Assembly: GCF_020379485.1 (NCBI RefSeq)
Contig: NC_063451.1
Coordinates: 245,739-309,738, forward strand
DNA length: 64,000 nt
Source: Brassica napus
Lineage: Eukaryota; Streptophyta; Magnoliopsida; Brassicales; Brassicaceae
Direction: 5' to 3'
The notes below the pieces were generated by a model. That model did no database searches. It was not told the origin of the DNA and worked only from the letters and a program-made list of their open reading frames with translations. Within the stretch, counting starts at the first letter, position 1. The number at the start of each line of letters is the position of its first letter. Shown piece by piece: positions 35,703 through 45,599 of this stretch. The translations under genes and the position numbers were made by a program.

Positions 35703-38700
35703 TCACTGAAGGTCCTTGAGTCTTCGCATGCCAATCTGCTGCGTAAGCTTCTTGAATGTGCTGGTGGGAAGTGATTTGGTGAAGAGGTCGGCTGAGTTCT
35801 CACTTGACCGGATTTGAGTGACGCTGACCTCCTTGGCTTTCTGCAACTCATGTGTGAAGAAGAACTTGGGTAGTACATGTTTGGTTCGGTCACCTTTGAT
35901 ATACCCATCTTTGAGTTGAGCAATGCAGGCTGCATTATCCTCATATATGATGGTCGGACCATTGTCCTCGACCATTCCACTATCTGATCGGATGTGTTGA
36001 GTCATAGACCTCAACCATACACACTCACGACTTGCCTCATGCATGGCTAAGATTTCTGAGTGATTAGATGATGTGGCTGCTATAGTTTGTTTCATGGAAC
36101 GCCATGATATTGCAGTACCACCATGAGTGAACACATAACCGGTTTGGGACCGAGCATGGTGTGGATCAGATAAGTAGCCTGCATCAGCAAAGCCTACTAA
36201 ACCATCTTTGGTTTCATTGGTATAAAATAGACCCAAATCCTTAGTTCCTTGAAGGTAACGTAGGATATGTTTAATTCCATTCCAGTGCCTTTGGGTCGGA
36301 CATGAACTAAAACGGGCTAGGAGGTTCACGGCAAAACATATATCTGGTCTAGTGTGGCTAGCCAAATACAGTAACGCTCCTATGGCACTGAGGTAAGGCA
36401 CTTCTGGACCCAGGACATTCTCATTCTCGTCCTTAGGACGAAATGGGTCAGTGTCCACTCCAAGGGACCTCACGACCATTGGGCTGGTCAATGGGTGAGC
36501 CTGGTCCATGTTAAATCTCTTGAGTACCTTTTCTGTATATGCCTTTTGATGCACAAGGATTCCTCCTTTTATGTACTCAAGTTGTAACCCCAAACAGACT
36601 TTAGTTTTACCTAGGTCTTTCATTTCAAACTCTTTCTTGAGATATTCAACTGTTTGGGCGATTTCCCCAGGGGTTCCAATGATGTTCAAATCATCAACAT
36701 ACACTGCTATGATAACAAATCCTTTGTTTGCAAACTTCTTTATAAAGATACATGGACTGATAGGGTCGTTCTTATAGCCAACTTTGGCAAGGTATTCGCT
36801 TAAACGATTATACCACATTCGACCACTTTGCTTAAGTCCATATAAGGATTTGTTCAGCCTTATGCAGTGTTCTTCTCGAGAACCTTTATTAGCTTTGAGC
36901 TCAACACCCTCTGGTAATCTCATATATATTTCGTTATCCAGTGGACCATAAAGGTATGCGGTTACAACATCCATTAACCGCATATCCAAATTTTCTTTGA
37001 TGGCCAGACTTATTAAAAATCGAAATGTAGTTGCATCCACCACAGGGGAGTATGTCTCCTCATAATCGATGCCTGGTATTTGTGAGAATCCTTGTGCAAC
37101 AAGCCGTGCTTTATATCTTACAATTTCACCATATTCATTTCTCTTCCTCACAAATACCCACTTATATCCCACTGGTTTAACATTATAAGGTGTCCGGATA
37201 ATCGATCCAAAGACATTCCTTTTCTTAAATGATTCTAACTCCACGTTTATGGCTTCTTTCCATTTGAGCCAATCTGATCTTTGAGTGCACTCTAGTATAG
37301 ACGTGGGTTCATGATCCTCATCTAAGTCCATAACATCAAGGGCTACTTGGTATGCAAATATATCATTGATGTCGACATCTTTCCGGTTCCATCTTGTCCC
37401 AGACATTAAATAATTAATTGAGATCTCATCATTAGCACCTTCAGTACCATGAGGCTCGGCGTCCCGAGTCTCATTGGTTGGTACCTTAGGCATGGCCATT
37501 TCGGCCTTGTCTGGACAATCTATGACCTCGGTTTCTTTTGCACCTTTCTTTAGTTTCCGAGGTCTTTTATCTTTGGAACCAATTGGTCTACCACGCTTAA
37601 GACGTGCTTTAGACTCTGTAGCCACTTGATTGTGTCCATCTTGGACATCAATACTTATTGGTGCATTACAAGCTGGTATATAGGACTTAGTCACTCTTTT
37701 CGGGTCAGCAAAGGAATCAGGCAATTGATTAGCTAGCTTTTGCATATGAATTATTTTCTGGACCTCTAAATCACATGATTGAGTCCGAGGATCTTGCCAT
37801 GATAAGGATGTTTGATTCCATACAATTTCTTTGCCCAGCTTGTTATTTTCTCCCCCTAATGTTGGGTACTCTGATTCATCAAAATGACAATCAGCATATC
37901 TGGCCTTAAATAAATCTCCAGTAGTAGGCTCAAGATATTTAATAATGGTTGGAGAATCAAAACCAACATATATTCCCATCCTCCTTTGAGGTCCCATTTT
38001 TGTTCTCTGTGGTGGTGCAATAGGGACGTACACAGAACATCCAAATGTTTTGATATGGGATACGTCTGGCTCATGACCCGAGAGTAATTGGGATGGAGAA
38101 TATTTATGTTCACTGGATGGCCTTATGCGTATTAATTCAGCAGCATGTAATACCGCATGTCCCCAAGCTGATACTGGTAGCTTCGACCTCATGAGTAATG
38201 GTCGAGCAATCAACTGGATTCTTTTAATGAAGGATTCGGCCAATCCATTCTGTGTATGTACATGTGCCACGGAGTGTTCCACACTTACCCCCATGGACAT
38301 ACAGTAATCATTAAAAGCTTGGGAACTGAATTCACTTGCATTGTCAAGACGTATAGTCTTTAGTGGAAAATCTGGAAAATGGGCTCGCAGTCTTATGATC
38401 TGTGCCAATAGTCTTGCCAATGCTAAGTTTCTAGATGATAATAGACAAACATGCGACCATCTGGTCGATGCGTCAATGAGGACCATAAAATATCGAAATG
38501 TCCCACAAGGTGGGTGTATTGGTCCACATATATCACCATGTATTCTTTCCAGAAAGTTTAATGTTTCCTTACTCACCTTTCCAGGTGATGGCCTTATTAT
38601 TAATTTTCCTTGTGAGCATGGAATACATGTAATGCTCATAGGGATAGTTATCCTATCTTTCAAGGAATGGCCAGTTGAGCTCGAGATTATTTTGCGCATC

Positions 38701-39017
38701 ATGGATCTGCCAGGATGGCCAAGCCTTTCATGCCATTGTTTAAAGGCTTCTCTGAACTCATTAGGAATTGAAGTGTTAGCCTCACTCGATTTTATATTGG
38801 CACAATAGAGGCCTATTGATATAGCAGGGATAGTCTCTAGGACTTTCTTATGGCCTTGGGCATTTTCATAAATCAAGAGGAATTCTTTTTTTCCCTCGCC
38901 CCTAGTTTCAACATGTAGATCATTCATGCGAATGTCTTTGAAACTTAACAGATTTCTCTTTGATTTAGGAGAATATAATGCATTAGAAATTTCTAAATGC
39001 GTGCCTTTAGGCATCAC
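35703..39017 (-). CDS. Copia pol polyprotein (INT, RT, RNase H)
   Basis: A single open frame of 1104 codons copies and integrates the element. Order by residue: end of the protease region (1-85); integrase zinc finger with His96/His101 and CIPC (131-134); integrase core with Asp162, Asp225 (RLDNASEF) and Glu261 (NGLAE); a basic linker with an AT-hook-like RGRP (about 475-478); RT with the YVDD box at 773-776; RNase H with Asp944, Glu988 and Asp1027. All catalytic residues of INT, RT and RNase H appear present and there is no internal stop. The Met at 39017 is not the natural start: the same frame is open upstream to about 39135, with protease sequence. However, the usual Asp-Ser/Thr-Gly/Ala triad is missing there (reads CLIQSHTILKD). 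So pol looks intact except for protease. Confidence 0.95.
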   Translation of the reverse strand: MMPKGTHLEISNALYSPKSKRNLLSFKDIRMNDLHVETRGEGKKEFLLIYENAQGHKKVLETIPAISIGLYCANIKSSEANTSIPNEFREAFKQWHERLGHPGRSMMRKIISSSTGHSLKDRITIPMSITCIPCSQGKLIIRPSPGKVSKETLNFLERIHGDICGPIHPPCGTFRYFMVLIDASTRWSHVCLLSSRNLALARLLAQIIRLRAHFPDFPLKTIRLDNASEFSSQAFNDYCMSMGVSVEHSVAHVHTQNGLAESFIKRIQLIARPLLMRSKLPVSAWGHAVLHAAELIRIRPSSEHKYSPSQLLSGHEPDVSHIKTFGCSVYVPIAPPQRTKMGPQRRMGIYVGFDSPTIIKYLEPTTGDLFKARYADCHFDESEYPTLGGENNKLGKEIVWNQTSLSWQDPRTQSCDLEVQKIIHMQKLANQLPDSFADPKRVTKSYIPACNAPISIDVQDGHNQVATESKARLKRGRPIGSKDKRPRKLKKGAKETEVIDCPDKAEMAMPKVPTNETRDAEPHGTEGANDEISINYLMSGTRWNRKDVDINDIFAYQVALDVMDLDEDHEPTSILECTQRSDWLKWKEAINVELESFKKRNVFGSIIRTPYNVKPVGYKWVFVRKRNEYGEIVRYKARLVAQGFSQIPGIDYEETYSPVVDATTFRFLISLAIKENLDMRLMDVVTAYLYGPLDNEIYMRLPEGVELKANKGSREEHCIRLNKSLYGLKQSGRMWYNRLSEYLAKVGYKNDPISPCIFIKKFANKGFVIIAVYVDDLNIIGTPGEIAQTVEYLKKEFEMKDLGKTKVCLGLQLEYIKGGILVHQKAYTEKVLKRFNMDQAHPLTSPMVVRSLGVDTDPFRPKDENENVLGPEVPYLSAIGALLYLASHTRPDICFAVNLLARFSSCPTQRHWNGIKHILRYLQGTKDLGLFYTNETKDGLVGFADAGYLSDPHHARSQTGYVFTHGGTAISWRSMKQTIAATSSNHSEILAMHEASRECVWLRSMTQHIRSDSGMVEDNGPTIIYEDNAACIAQLKDGYIKGDRTKHVLPKFFFTHELQKAKEVSVTQIRSSENSADLFTKSLPTSTFKKLTQQIGMRRLKDLQ

Positions 39018-39275
39018 TAAGTGAGCCGGGACATGGCCTTCAATAAGGTTGGCCGTGCCTGCTATAGTATTGATATTGGCACTCTTTAAAATGAGGTTAA
39101 CAAAATATCTTTTGTCTTTTAATATAGTGTGACTTTGTATAAGGCATATATATAAAGTAAAAAAAAAACTTTATTTCATAAATGGAATTGCTAAAGTCAT
39201 AGAACATAGGAAAAAGACATAAAGCCAAATCAAGAATGCAAAGACAAAAGCAATATGATATCGAAATCTTCATAT
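39018..39275 (-). other. Gag-pol spacer with stops, and protease remnant
   Basis: Gag and pol share one frame, but TGA, TGA and TAA separate them, followed by a pyrimidine tract and then protease sequence (HTILKDKRYFVN). Some plant Copia elements make gag from a separate, spliced subgenomic RNA; this spacer could be the corresponding intron. That is inference. Confidence 0.6.
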
Positions 39276-40322
39276 TCAGCCACTTGTAAGGAGGTCTGAA
39301 GTCTCAAAGTCCTCATGATCATCTTTGTCATGGGCTTGATCATCCTCATGATCCAGATCATTCTCATTATCATAATGGACCAAATTTGCCTCAAAGTTCT
39401 TGCCCTTTATGCTCTCCTGGTAGAGCTTAACAAGGTGTTGGGGAGTTTTGCATTTATTAGCCCAATGATTGGTCATCCCACAACGATGGCAAGCAGATTT
39501 GGTCGAGCTCGAACCATGGGTTTTGAAGTCGGACTTATACCCACGGTTAGCTTGATGACCTTGGCTATAGCCTCGGCCTCGGCTGCGACCAAGATGGTCT
39601 CGTGGTTGAAATCCACGGCCACGTGGTTGAAACCCACGGTTACGACCTTGCCATCTACCACGGCCTCTCATGCGACCATGGTATGACTCTCTTGGAGTCT
39701 CATCCTTTGGCTCTACGGCCGCATGTGCCTCAGGCAATGCTTTAGCACCAGGAGGCCTTAGCTCACTGTTCATCATGAGCAACTCATTGTTTTGCTCAGC
39801 TAGCAACAAACAAGAGATTAAGGCAGCATAAGTGGAGAAACCCTTCTCTCGGTACTGTTGCTGAAGCACAACATTGCTGGTGTGGAATGTGGAGAATGTT
39901 TTCTCCAACATATCAGCATCAGTAATAGTCTCACCACAAAGTTTCAACTTTGAGACTATTTTGAACAAAGCCGAGTTATACTCTTCCACAGACTTATAGT
40001 CTTGGATTCTCAGGTTTCTCCAATCATAAAGGGCTTTTGGCAATATCACAGTTTTCTGATGATTAAATCTGGTTTTCAACTCTGTCCAAAGTTCCAGAGG
40101 ATTCTCAATTGTGAGATACTGGTCCTTGAGACCTTCAGCAAGGTGATGGCGAATGACAACAAGTGCCTTGTAATTATCCTTGTCTGATGGCTCAGTGCCT
40201 TCAGTGATAGTATCACCAAGGTTACTGGACCTTAAGAGGATGTTGGTATCAAGCTCCCATTGGAGGTAATTATCTCCGGAGAGATTGAGGGAAGCATATT
40301 CAAGGTTGTTGATTTTCGACAT
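39276..40322 (-). CDS. Copia gag
   Basis: The frame of 348 codons from the Met at 40320-40322 (MSKINNLEY) encodes a Copia capsid. N-terminal LSGDNYLQWELD and the central LEKTFSTFHTSNVVLQQQYR are typical of the UBN2/gag family. It then has an RGRGR-rich RNA-binding segment and one zinc knuckle CHRCGMTNHWANKC (CX2CX4HX4C) followed by an acidic tail. The frame is open further upstream to 40466, but the added 48 residues are not gag-like. Gag ends in TGA; pol continues in the same frame after about 85 codons that contain further stops. Confidence 0.93.
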   Translation of the reverse strand: MSKINNLEYASLNLSGDNYLQWELDTNILLRSSNLGDTITEGTEPSDKDNYKALVVIRHHLAEGLKDQYLTIENPLELWTELKTRFNHQKTVILPKALYDWRNLRIQDYKSVEEYNSALFKIVSKLKLCGETITDADMLEKTFSTFHTSNVVLQQQYREKGFSTYAALISCLLLAEQNNELLMMNSELRPPGAKALPEAHAAVEPKDETPRESYHGRMRGRGRWQGRNRGFQPRGRGFQPRDHLGRSRGRGYSQGHQANRGYKSDFKTHGSSSTKSACHRCGMTNHWANKCKTPQHLVKLYQESIKGKNFEANLVHYDNENDLDHEDDQAHDKDDHEDFETSDLLTSG

Positions 40323-41885
40323 CTGAATCAAATATCCATAAAGGAGTAAGGATTCATAATATAATTCAGGATTTGAATTTATATGCCAAGGAGATTGATG
40401 ATTTATTATGCATTTTATTTTCAGAAAATATTTTATATGCATTAAGATAAAATTTTTGTCAATCAATATGGATGAATTTAAAATGCATCATGGACAAGAC
40501 AAATAACTTTTATAATGTTCAAGATATTTGTAAACCAAAGTAGATTTTCAAAATCGGTTAAAACTTGGTTTATAATTTTGAATAAAGCAAATGTACTAAA
40601 TTTTAAATGGAAACCGATTTTGTCTAACTATATGCAAACAGTGTGAATCATTTAGATGCAAACAACATGAACCACTTCAGACGCACTAGTATCATCATTG
40701 CTAAAGCTATGCGAACATGTATGTTTGGTTTCAATTATGTGATACCTATGTCCAGTTTTAACAATATGATAGTTGGATGCATGCAAAGGTCAGTTCATGG
40801 ATGATTCAAGTTCGATCTAATGATTTACTAAATGATACTATCAGGTATACAAATGATCAGTTCATAATTTAATCATAGAATCAGGTTCAAGGATGAAACT
40901 AGATCAAGTTTTATTTTAACTAGCAAACTTATGTGATCAAAATTCAGTATGATATAAAATCTGTTCATGGTTGGTTTAATTAACAATATGATCAAATGAT
41001 TTCAACCAGATTTTATTCTACCTTATGACATATCAATTTTAAAACAAGACTATGGCTTATAAAACTTTAGAAATAATTTTCAGTCAAAGATATGCACTTA
41101 ATAAATTCAAACAAGCATTTATAAAATCGATTATGCATTTATAAAAATCATAAAAGGTTTTTAAAACTTTGATAGTTACAAAACAAATATTAATAGTCAA
41201 GGATATGCAATGAATGATTTTAATTTTGATTTTATTGATGGGTTGACTGATTTTAGGGGATCTGGCCGAAAATGGCACAGCAAGGATTGATGGAGTTTTG
41301 TTTTGGCCAGATTATACACTTATGTTTATCACATCTGGTAAAATGGCCAAACAAAAGGATTGAATCAAAAGGTTTAAGCTTTCTCTAATAATTTTATGAT
41401 TCATAAGTTTTTATAAACAAGATTCATGTAGATCTTTAGGTATTTTGATAAGTTTATAAGTTTTTAGAGAAACATAGAACCTTTAGAGAATTTTAAGTTT
41501 TATGGATTCAAGATACTTTTAGAATCAAGTTTCATATGGATCATATGGATCATAGAAACAAGATCAATATTTTAAATCCATAGATTGTTTATAAGTTATG
41601 GATTCATATAGATCCTAGATTTGTTTCAGATATAATGGTGTTCTATAGATTTCAAGGTTTTGATTTGTTTACCTTTTTCACCACAAGAATCTGAGAGGAC
41701 CACCGTGAGAGTTGGCCGGAATTTGAGAGAGAGAGGAGTTTTCCGGCGGAGAGAGAGAGGTGGCCTGGTGGAGAGGAGGCTGAGCGCCGGTGGAGCAAAG
41801 GCTGAGCACCGGAGGAGCTGGCCGGAAAGAGGATCGCCGGCTGAGAGAGATTTCTCAGGTGGAGAGCACAATCGTGCTGATAACG
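40323..41885 (-). other. Copia 5' leader
   Basis: About 1.5 kb of untranslated leader. The part next to the LTR (41680-41880) is CT-rich on the minus strand with repeated CCGGCG/CTCAGC phrases; the rest is AT-rich. Next to the LTR the minus strand reads CGTTATCAGCACGATTG, the position of the tRNA primer site, with a TATCAG core like the initiator-Met primer site. Confidence 0.7.
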
Positions 41886-42198
41886 TGTTAGAAATATGAG
41901 AGAAGTGTTTCTTTGAAAGTTGTGTCTTTCTCATTAGCTCTCACTATCAATATATAGTGGAGGTTCATAAGGGTTTACACAAAGGAGAGAATCTACACAT
42001 TTAATACATTTGACTACAAATATCTAGACTTGGTCAAAGCTCATAAATGCTCCGGTTGAATGAGTCTTCATCTTGACTAGTCTTGGTCGGATGTAGACGG
42101 ACCGGAGACGGGTGTAGACGGACCGGATAGTCGGGTCAGATGTAAACCTCCTTAATGGTTAATGGCAATCCACATATCCATATCATGGATTTATAACA
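41886..42198 (-). mobile_element. 5' LTR of the Copia element
   Basis: 313 bp, same ends as the 3' LTR. A CTATATATTG box (minus strand, about 41950-41957) is the likely TATA. Flanked outside by TCTCA. Confidence 0.95.
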
Positions 42199-42203
42199 TC
42201 TCA

Positions 42204-43257
42204 CGAGATTTTTCATTAGGCAAAATCTCTCGGTTTTGTAGTATAGACTTCAAGAAAAGTTGTTTTTGAATTGTATGTTGTAATTTCGATTTGTCTTGTG
42301 TTCTTAAATTTAGCGTGTCCCTTTCTTCAAGGCATTTTGCTATGAGATATTTACGTTTTTGTATCTGTGACTTTTATTAGCATTTTATTTAGGTTCTTGT
42401 GTATTGTTATCACGAAATTCTCAATAATCTTACTTAGGATGCCAAAAAGGAATCCAAAATCTGTCCTTAAAAGGAACTTTCAAATATAAATATAAAACCA
42501 AAAATATTAAATGAAAATCAAAAACATTTACGAATTCTAAATAATATTGTTATAAAATATTTATGTCATTTCAAATTATTAGTGGATTACTTAAAAATAA
42601 AATGTCTTTTTGAGTATTTTAAATGAGAAATTCTCATATATGGTGAAAAGCTCTTATAATATGTGTATATTTAAGTTTGTTGACTTTTGTCTAAAAAAAT
42701 AAAATCAAATAAGTGAAGTTTATCATATTAATATTTTTTTTTAATACACGAAATAACACGTACAGACACGTCGTACCTAAACTCTAGCACAAACGAAAAT
42801 ATAAGACATCGGCTCGTCGAGAGAAAAAAGACAAACTTTATTCTCTTCTCTAACCTCTCAGCTTCTGCTGGATCTCTCCAGCAGACGATCTTCTTCGGAG
42901 AGATTCGTACTGGTAAAGTGGTCTCTCTTCATTTCTGTTTCGGGTCTCTGATTTCGATTTCACCCTTTGTGTTTTGAGGTTTTTCGAGCAAACCGGTTTT
43001 TGTATTTGATTTTCTAGTTTTTTTATATTTATGGTTCTATGGTAAGAACAGATCTCAAGTATCTGTTTGATTCTCGACCGCTTAATGATTTGATTGGCGT
43101 GGTAATATTTGCATGTGAGTTTTAATTACCTAGTGTTGAATGGAAGTGAGCTTATCTATGTGGATGGTTGTGTAAATATTATATGAAAGTTGTCAGTTTT
43201 TATGCTGATATGAAAGGCTTATTTCTAATACTTCATTTCTAGAAAGGATGGTAATGA
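42204..43257. repeat. Right arm of inverted duplication, proximal part with SAP leader copy
   Basis: 42204-42837 is the reverse complement of about 23324-23960. 42838-43257 is the reverse complement of 17433-17856 and carries a second SAP 5'UTR exon (to 42912, donor GTAAAG) and the start of its intron on the plus strand. The join at about 42838-42842 (ACAAACTTTATTC) is uninterrupted, so this arm lacks the 5.46 kb MULE. The match ends at 43257, where a LINE begins; the coding part of this SAP copy is not in the window. Confidence 0.88.
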
Positions 43258-43860
43258 AATCAATCATTAGTTTCTGAAGTCTGGGAGCGCATAGCTATTT
43301 TTCTCTCAGACCCAACTCCCGATATAGTTTCTGAAGTCTGGTTTGTCTAACCCACGGTTCTCCATCTACCCGGTTTATTTCCTTTTTCGGTTACTCAAGT
43401 GGTCCCCCATCTACTGACATCATCCAACCACCTTGTTTTCTCCCCTCTTTTGGTAAAATTTCAAAACTAAAAACCGCCGTCGTCTCGCTTGATGTTTCCT
43501 TGCCGGGTTCAGCCCCCGACGCCGTCGGAGGGCCCGCCGCCTCTCTCTCTCCTTGAAGCCCCTCAGTTATCTAGCTCCACCTCGCTCCTAACGGAATGTT
43601 TCTTGATGGTTTTGAAAACTCGAGATTGTTTCACTTGAAGAAAGTTATGGCGTTCAGCAACTAGGAACCCCTCTTAGTGTTATCTTACCTCCGCTTGAGG
43701 TCGATCGGAATCCACAACATAAGTTACTGTCTTAGCTCCACGCTACTTCTAGCAGTTTTCAAACAGTTGACGGCTCTCTGCTCCCAGTGAGAATTCTTAT
43801 CTGCCACCTAACTCAACCAGACAACATACTAATCGCTCCATTGAATCCGTACTCCACAAA

Positions 43861-45573
43861 ATGAGTAACCGCTACACTAGAGAACAAAAGAAGAAATGGA
43901 TGGTAGCCCCAAGCGCCTCCAAAAAGAAACCCCCAGTGCAGATCCCTGCATCTGACACGACCTAGCTAATCGAAGAGAACAGATTTACCCTTATTGGGAG
44001 AATTACGAATCCAACAGCTCAGAACACAAAGGCCCTAGTGGACTTTTTCCTACAGCATTGGAATGTCACAGGCCACTTCACCGGAAGGGATCTAGGTCCC
44101 CATCTCTTCCAGTTTCGTTTTGAAAACGAAAGGGACCTTCTCACCATTCTCAATAAGGCCCCTTTCCACTTTAAACGATGGATGCTCCTCATACAAAGAT
44201 GGGAACCAGTGGTCTCAGAGAGCTTCCCTGCCTACATACCCTTCTGGATCCAAATACACGGAGTGCCCCTCCATTACTGGTATGATGAAGCTATAAGAGC
44301 TATTGGCAAAGAACTGGGAGTTGTCGAAGACTGTATACCAAGACAAGCTCGAGTCAGAGCACTCATAAATGGTCTCAAACCACTATAGATGGTGCGCATC
44401 ATACTGCTACCCTCAGGTGATACCAAGCAAGTGGAGTTTGCCTATGAAAAGCTAGAAAAGCATTGCTTCAGATGCTTCTCTCTGTCTCACGAGAAGGATG
44501 ACTGCCCTCTAATTGGAAACGATAGAGGAAAAAGCCCAAAGTGCCTTGGTATATCACAAAACAACACAATGGTACGTCTTGACGAACGGCGCAGGAAGTA
44601 TGAGGAGAGAAGAAAAGAGAAAACACCTCAAGCACCTAGGGAGCAAAACTATAGATCCTCCTCCCCCTCGTATGCAAAAAGATATGACTACCCGTATCAC
44701 AGAGAAGACTCAAGACCTCCCTCAAGACAACACCAAAGCTATGCTCCGGTCACCAGTGAATACCGTAGAGGTTGAGAAGATAACAACACTCAAGGAAGAC
44801 ATTACTCTCGTAACCCCATCAGCTCAGCTAGAGCAGGAAGTAGAGGAATATTGCAGGCCTCAGATCATCCCTCACGGGAAGTTGAAACACGTCGAGAGGT
44901 CATCAAAAACCCAGTAGCGAGAAAAGATAACAGGAGAACACCTAGCCATGACTCGGGCTCCAAATCAATCCAATCTCCAGCCCTCCCAACTGCTCTCCTT
45001 AACAGTACAGACCTGAGAAGATCTCTGAGTCATCGAGAGGAAGCAGAGAAAACTAACGCTCCCCTATATACTCCCACATCGGCTGATAGAAGACCTGTCA
45101 GGGATTGTCTATCATTACCCTCTAATGGGAAAGAATTGCTTGCTCCTCAAGGCATCTCTACTGGTTCGAGTCGACTACAGGACATAGAGATTCAGTACCT
45201 GGAAGAGAACCTGAACCCTCTACTCTTTGGAAATGATTCTATGCCCTCAGGATCTCGACCCCCAGGAACTACTGCTTCACCAACAGGAGCTACATCACCA
45301 ATACGCACTCTCAGTGAAGATAGGAGACATGTCTCTCTCCGGCTAGGGCCTCTCCCGACATCGACCCCCTCCCCAATCCAAGCTCGATTATCTGACGGAC
45401 CTAGGATCATAACAAGGAGTGTGGGAAAGACTAAGGCAGCACCGAATGCTCATAAGAAAAGAAACACCAATAGTCCTGCACAGGGAGTCAGCCTCAAGAA
45501 AAGAAGAGTCACAAAAACTCAAAGCTCCCCTAAGCGGAGGGCACAAGCACCTGCAAAGACAACACAAACATAA
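43861..45573 (+). pseudogene. LINE ORF1 (DUF4283 / zinc-knuckle RNA-binding protein)
   Basis: One frame runs from ATG at 43861 to TAA at 45573 (about 570 codons) with three in-frame stops: TAG at 43963, TAG at 44386 and TGA at 44773. The first part matches the DUF4283-type domain of plant LINE ORF1 (NRFTLIGRI, HLFQFRFENERDL, RWMLLIQRWEP, IPFWIQIHGVPLHYW). A knuckle CFRCFSLSHEKDDC (CX2CX4HX4C) follows and the tail is long, basic and Ser/Pro/Arg-rich (VGKTKAAPNAHKKRN, KKRRVTKT). ORF1 proteins bind the LINE RNA. That no frameshift is present despite three stops points to point-mutation decay. Confidence 0.85.
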
Positions 45574-45599
45574 CAACCAGGAGCGCCGAAAACCACCAT

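Larger units (their letters stand above)
35235..42198 (-). mobile_element. Near-complete Ty1/Copia retrotransposon
   Basis: The 6964 bp element lies between perfect TCTCA duplications (35230-35234 and 42199-42203). Two 313 bp LTRs (TGTTAGAAAT...TTTATAACA) differ at only two positions that I can see. The order on the minus strand is 5' LTR, primer site, about 1.5 kb leader, gag, pol (PR-INT-RT-RNase H, the Copia order), purine tract, 3' LTR. With about 0.6% LTR divergence and a commonly used plant rate of about 1.3-1.5e-8 per site per year, insertion is of the order of 0.2 million years ago. The other inverted arm keeps the empty site. Confidence 0.96.

Noticed and set aside
41626..41934. 102-codon minus frame at the Copia 5' LTR/leader
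   Set aside because: Low-complexity Ser/Leu/Pro from a CT-rich leader; no family similarity and begins inside the LTR.
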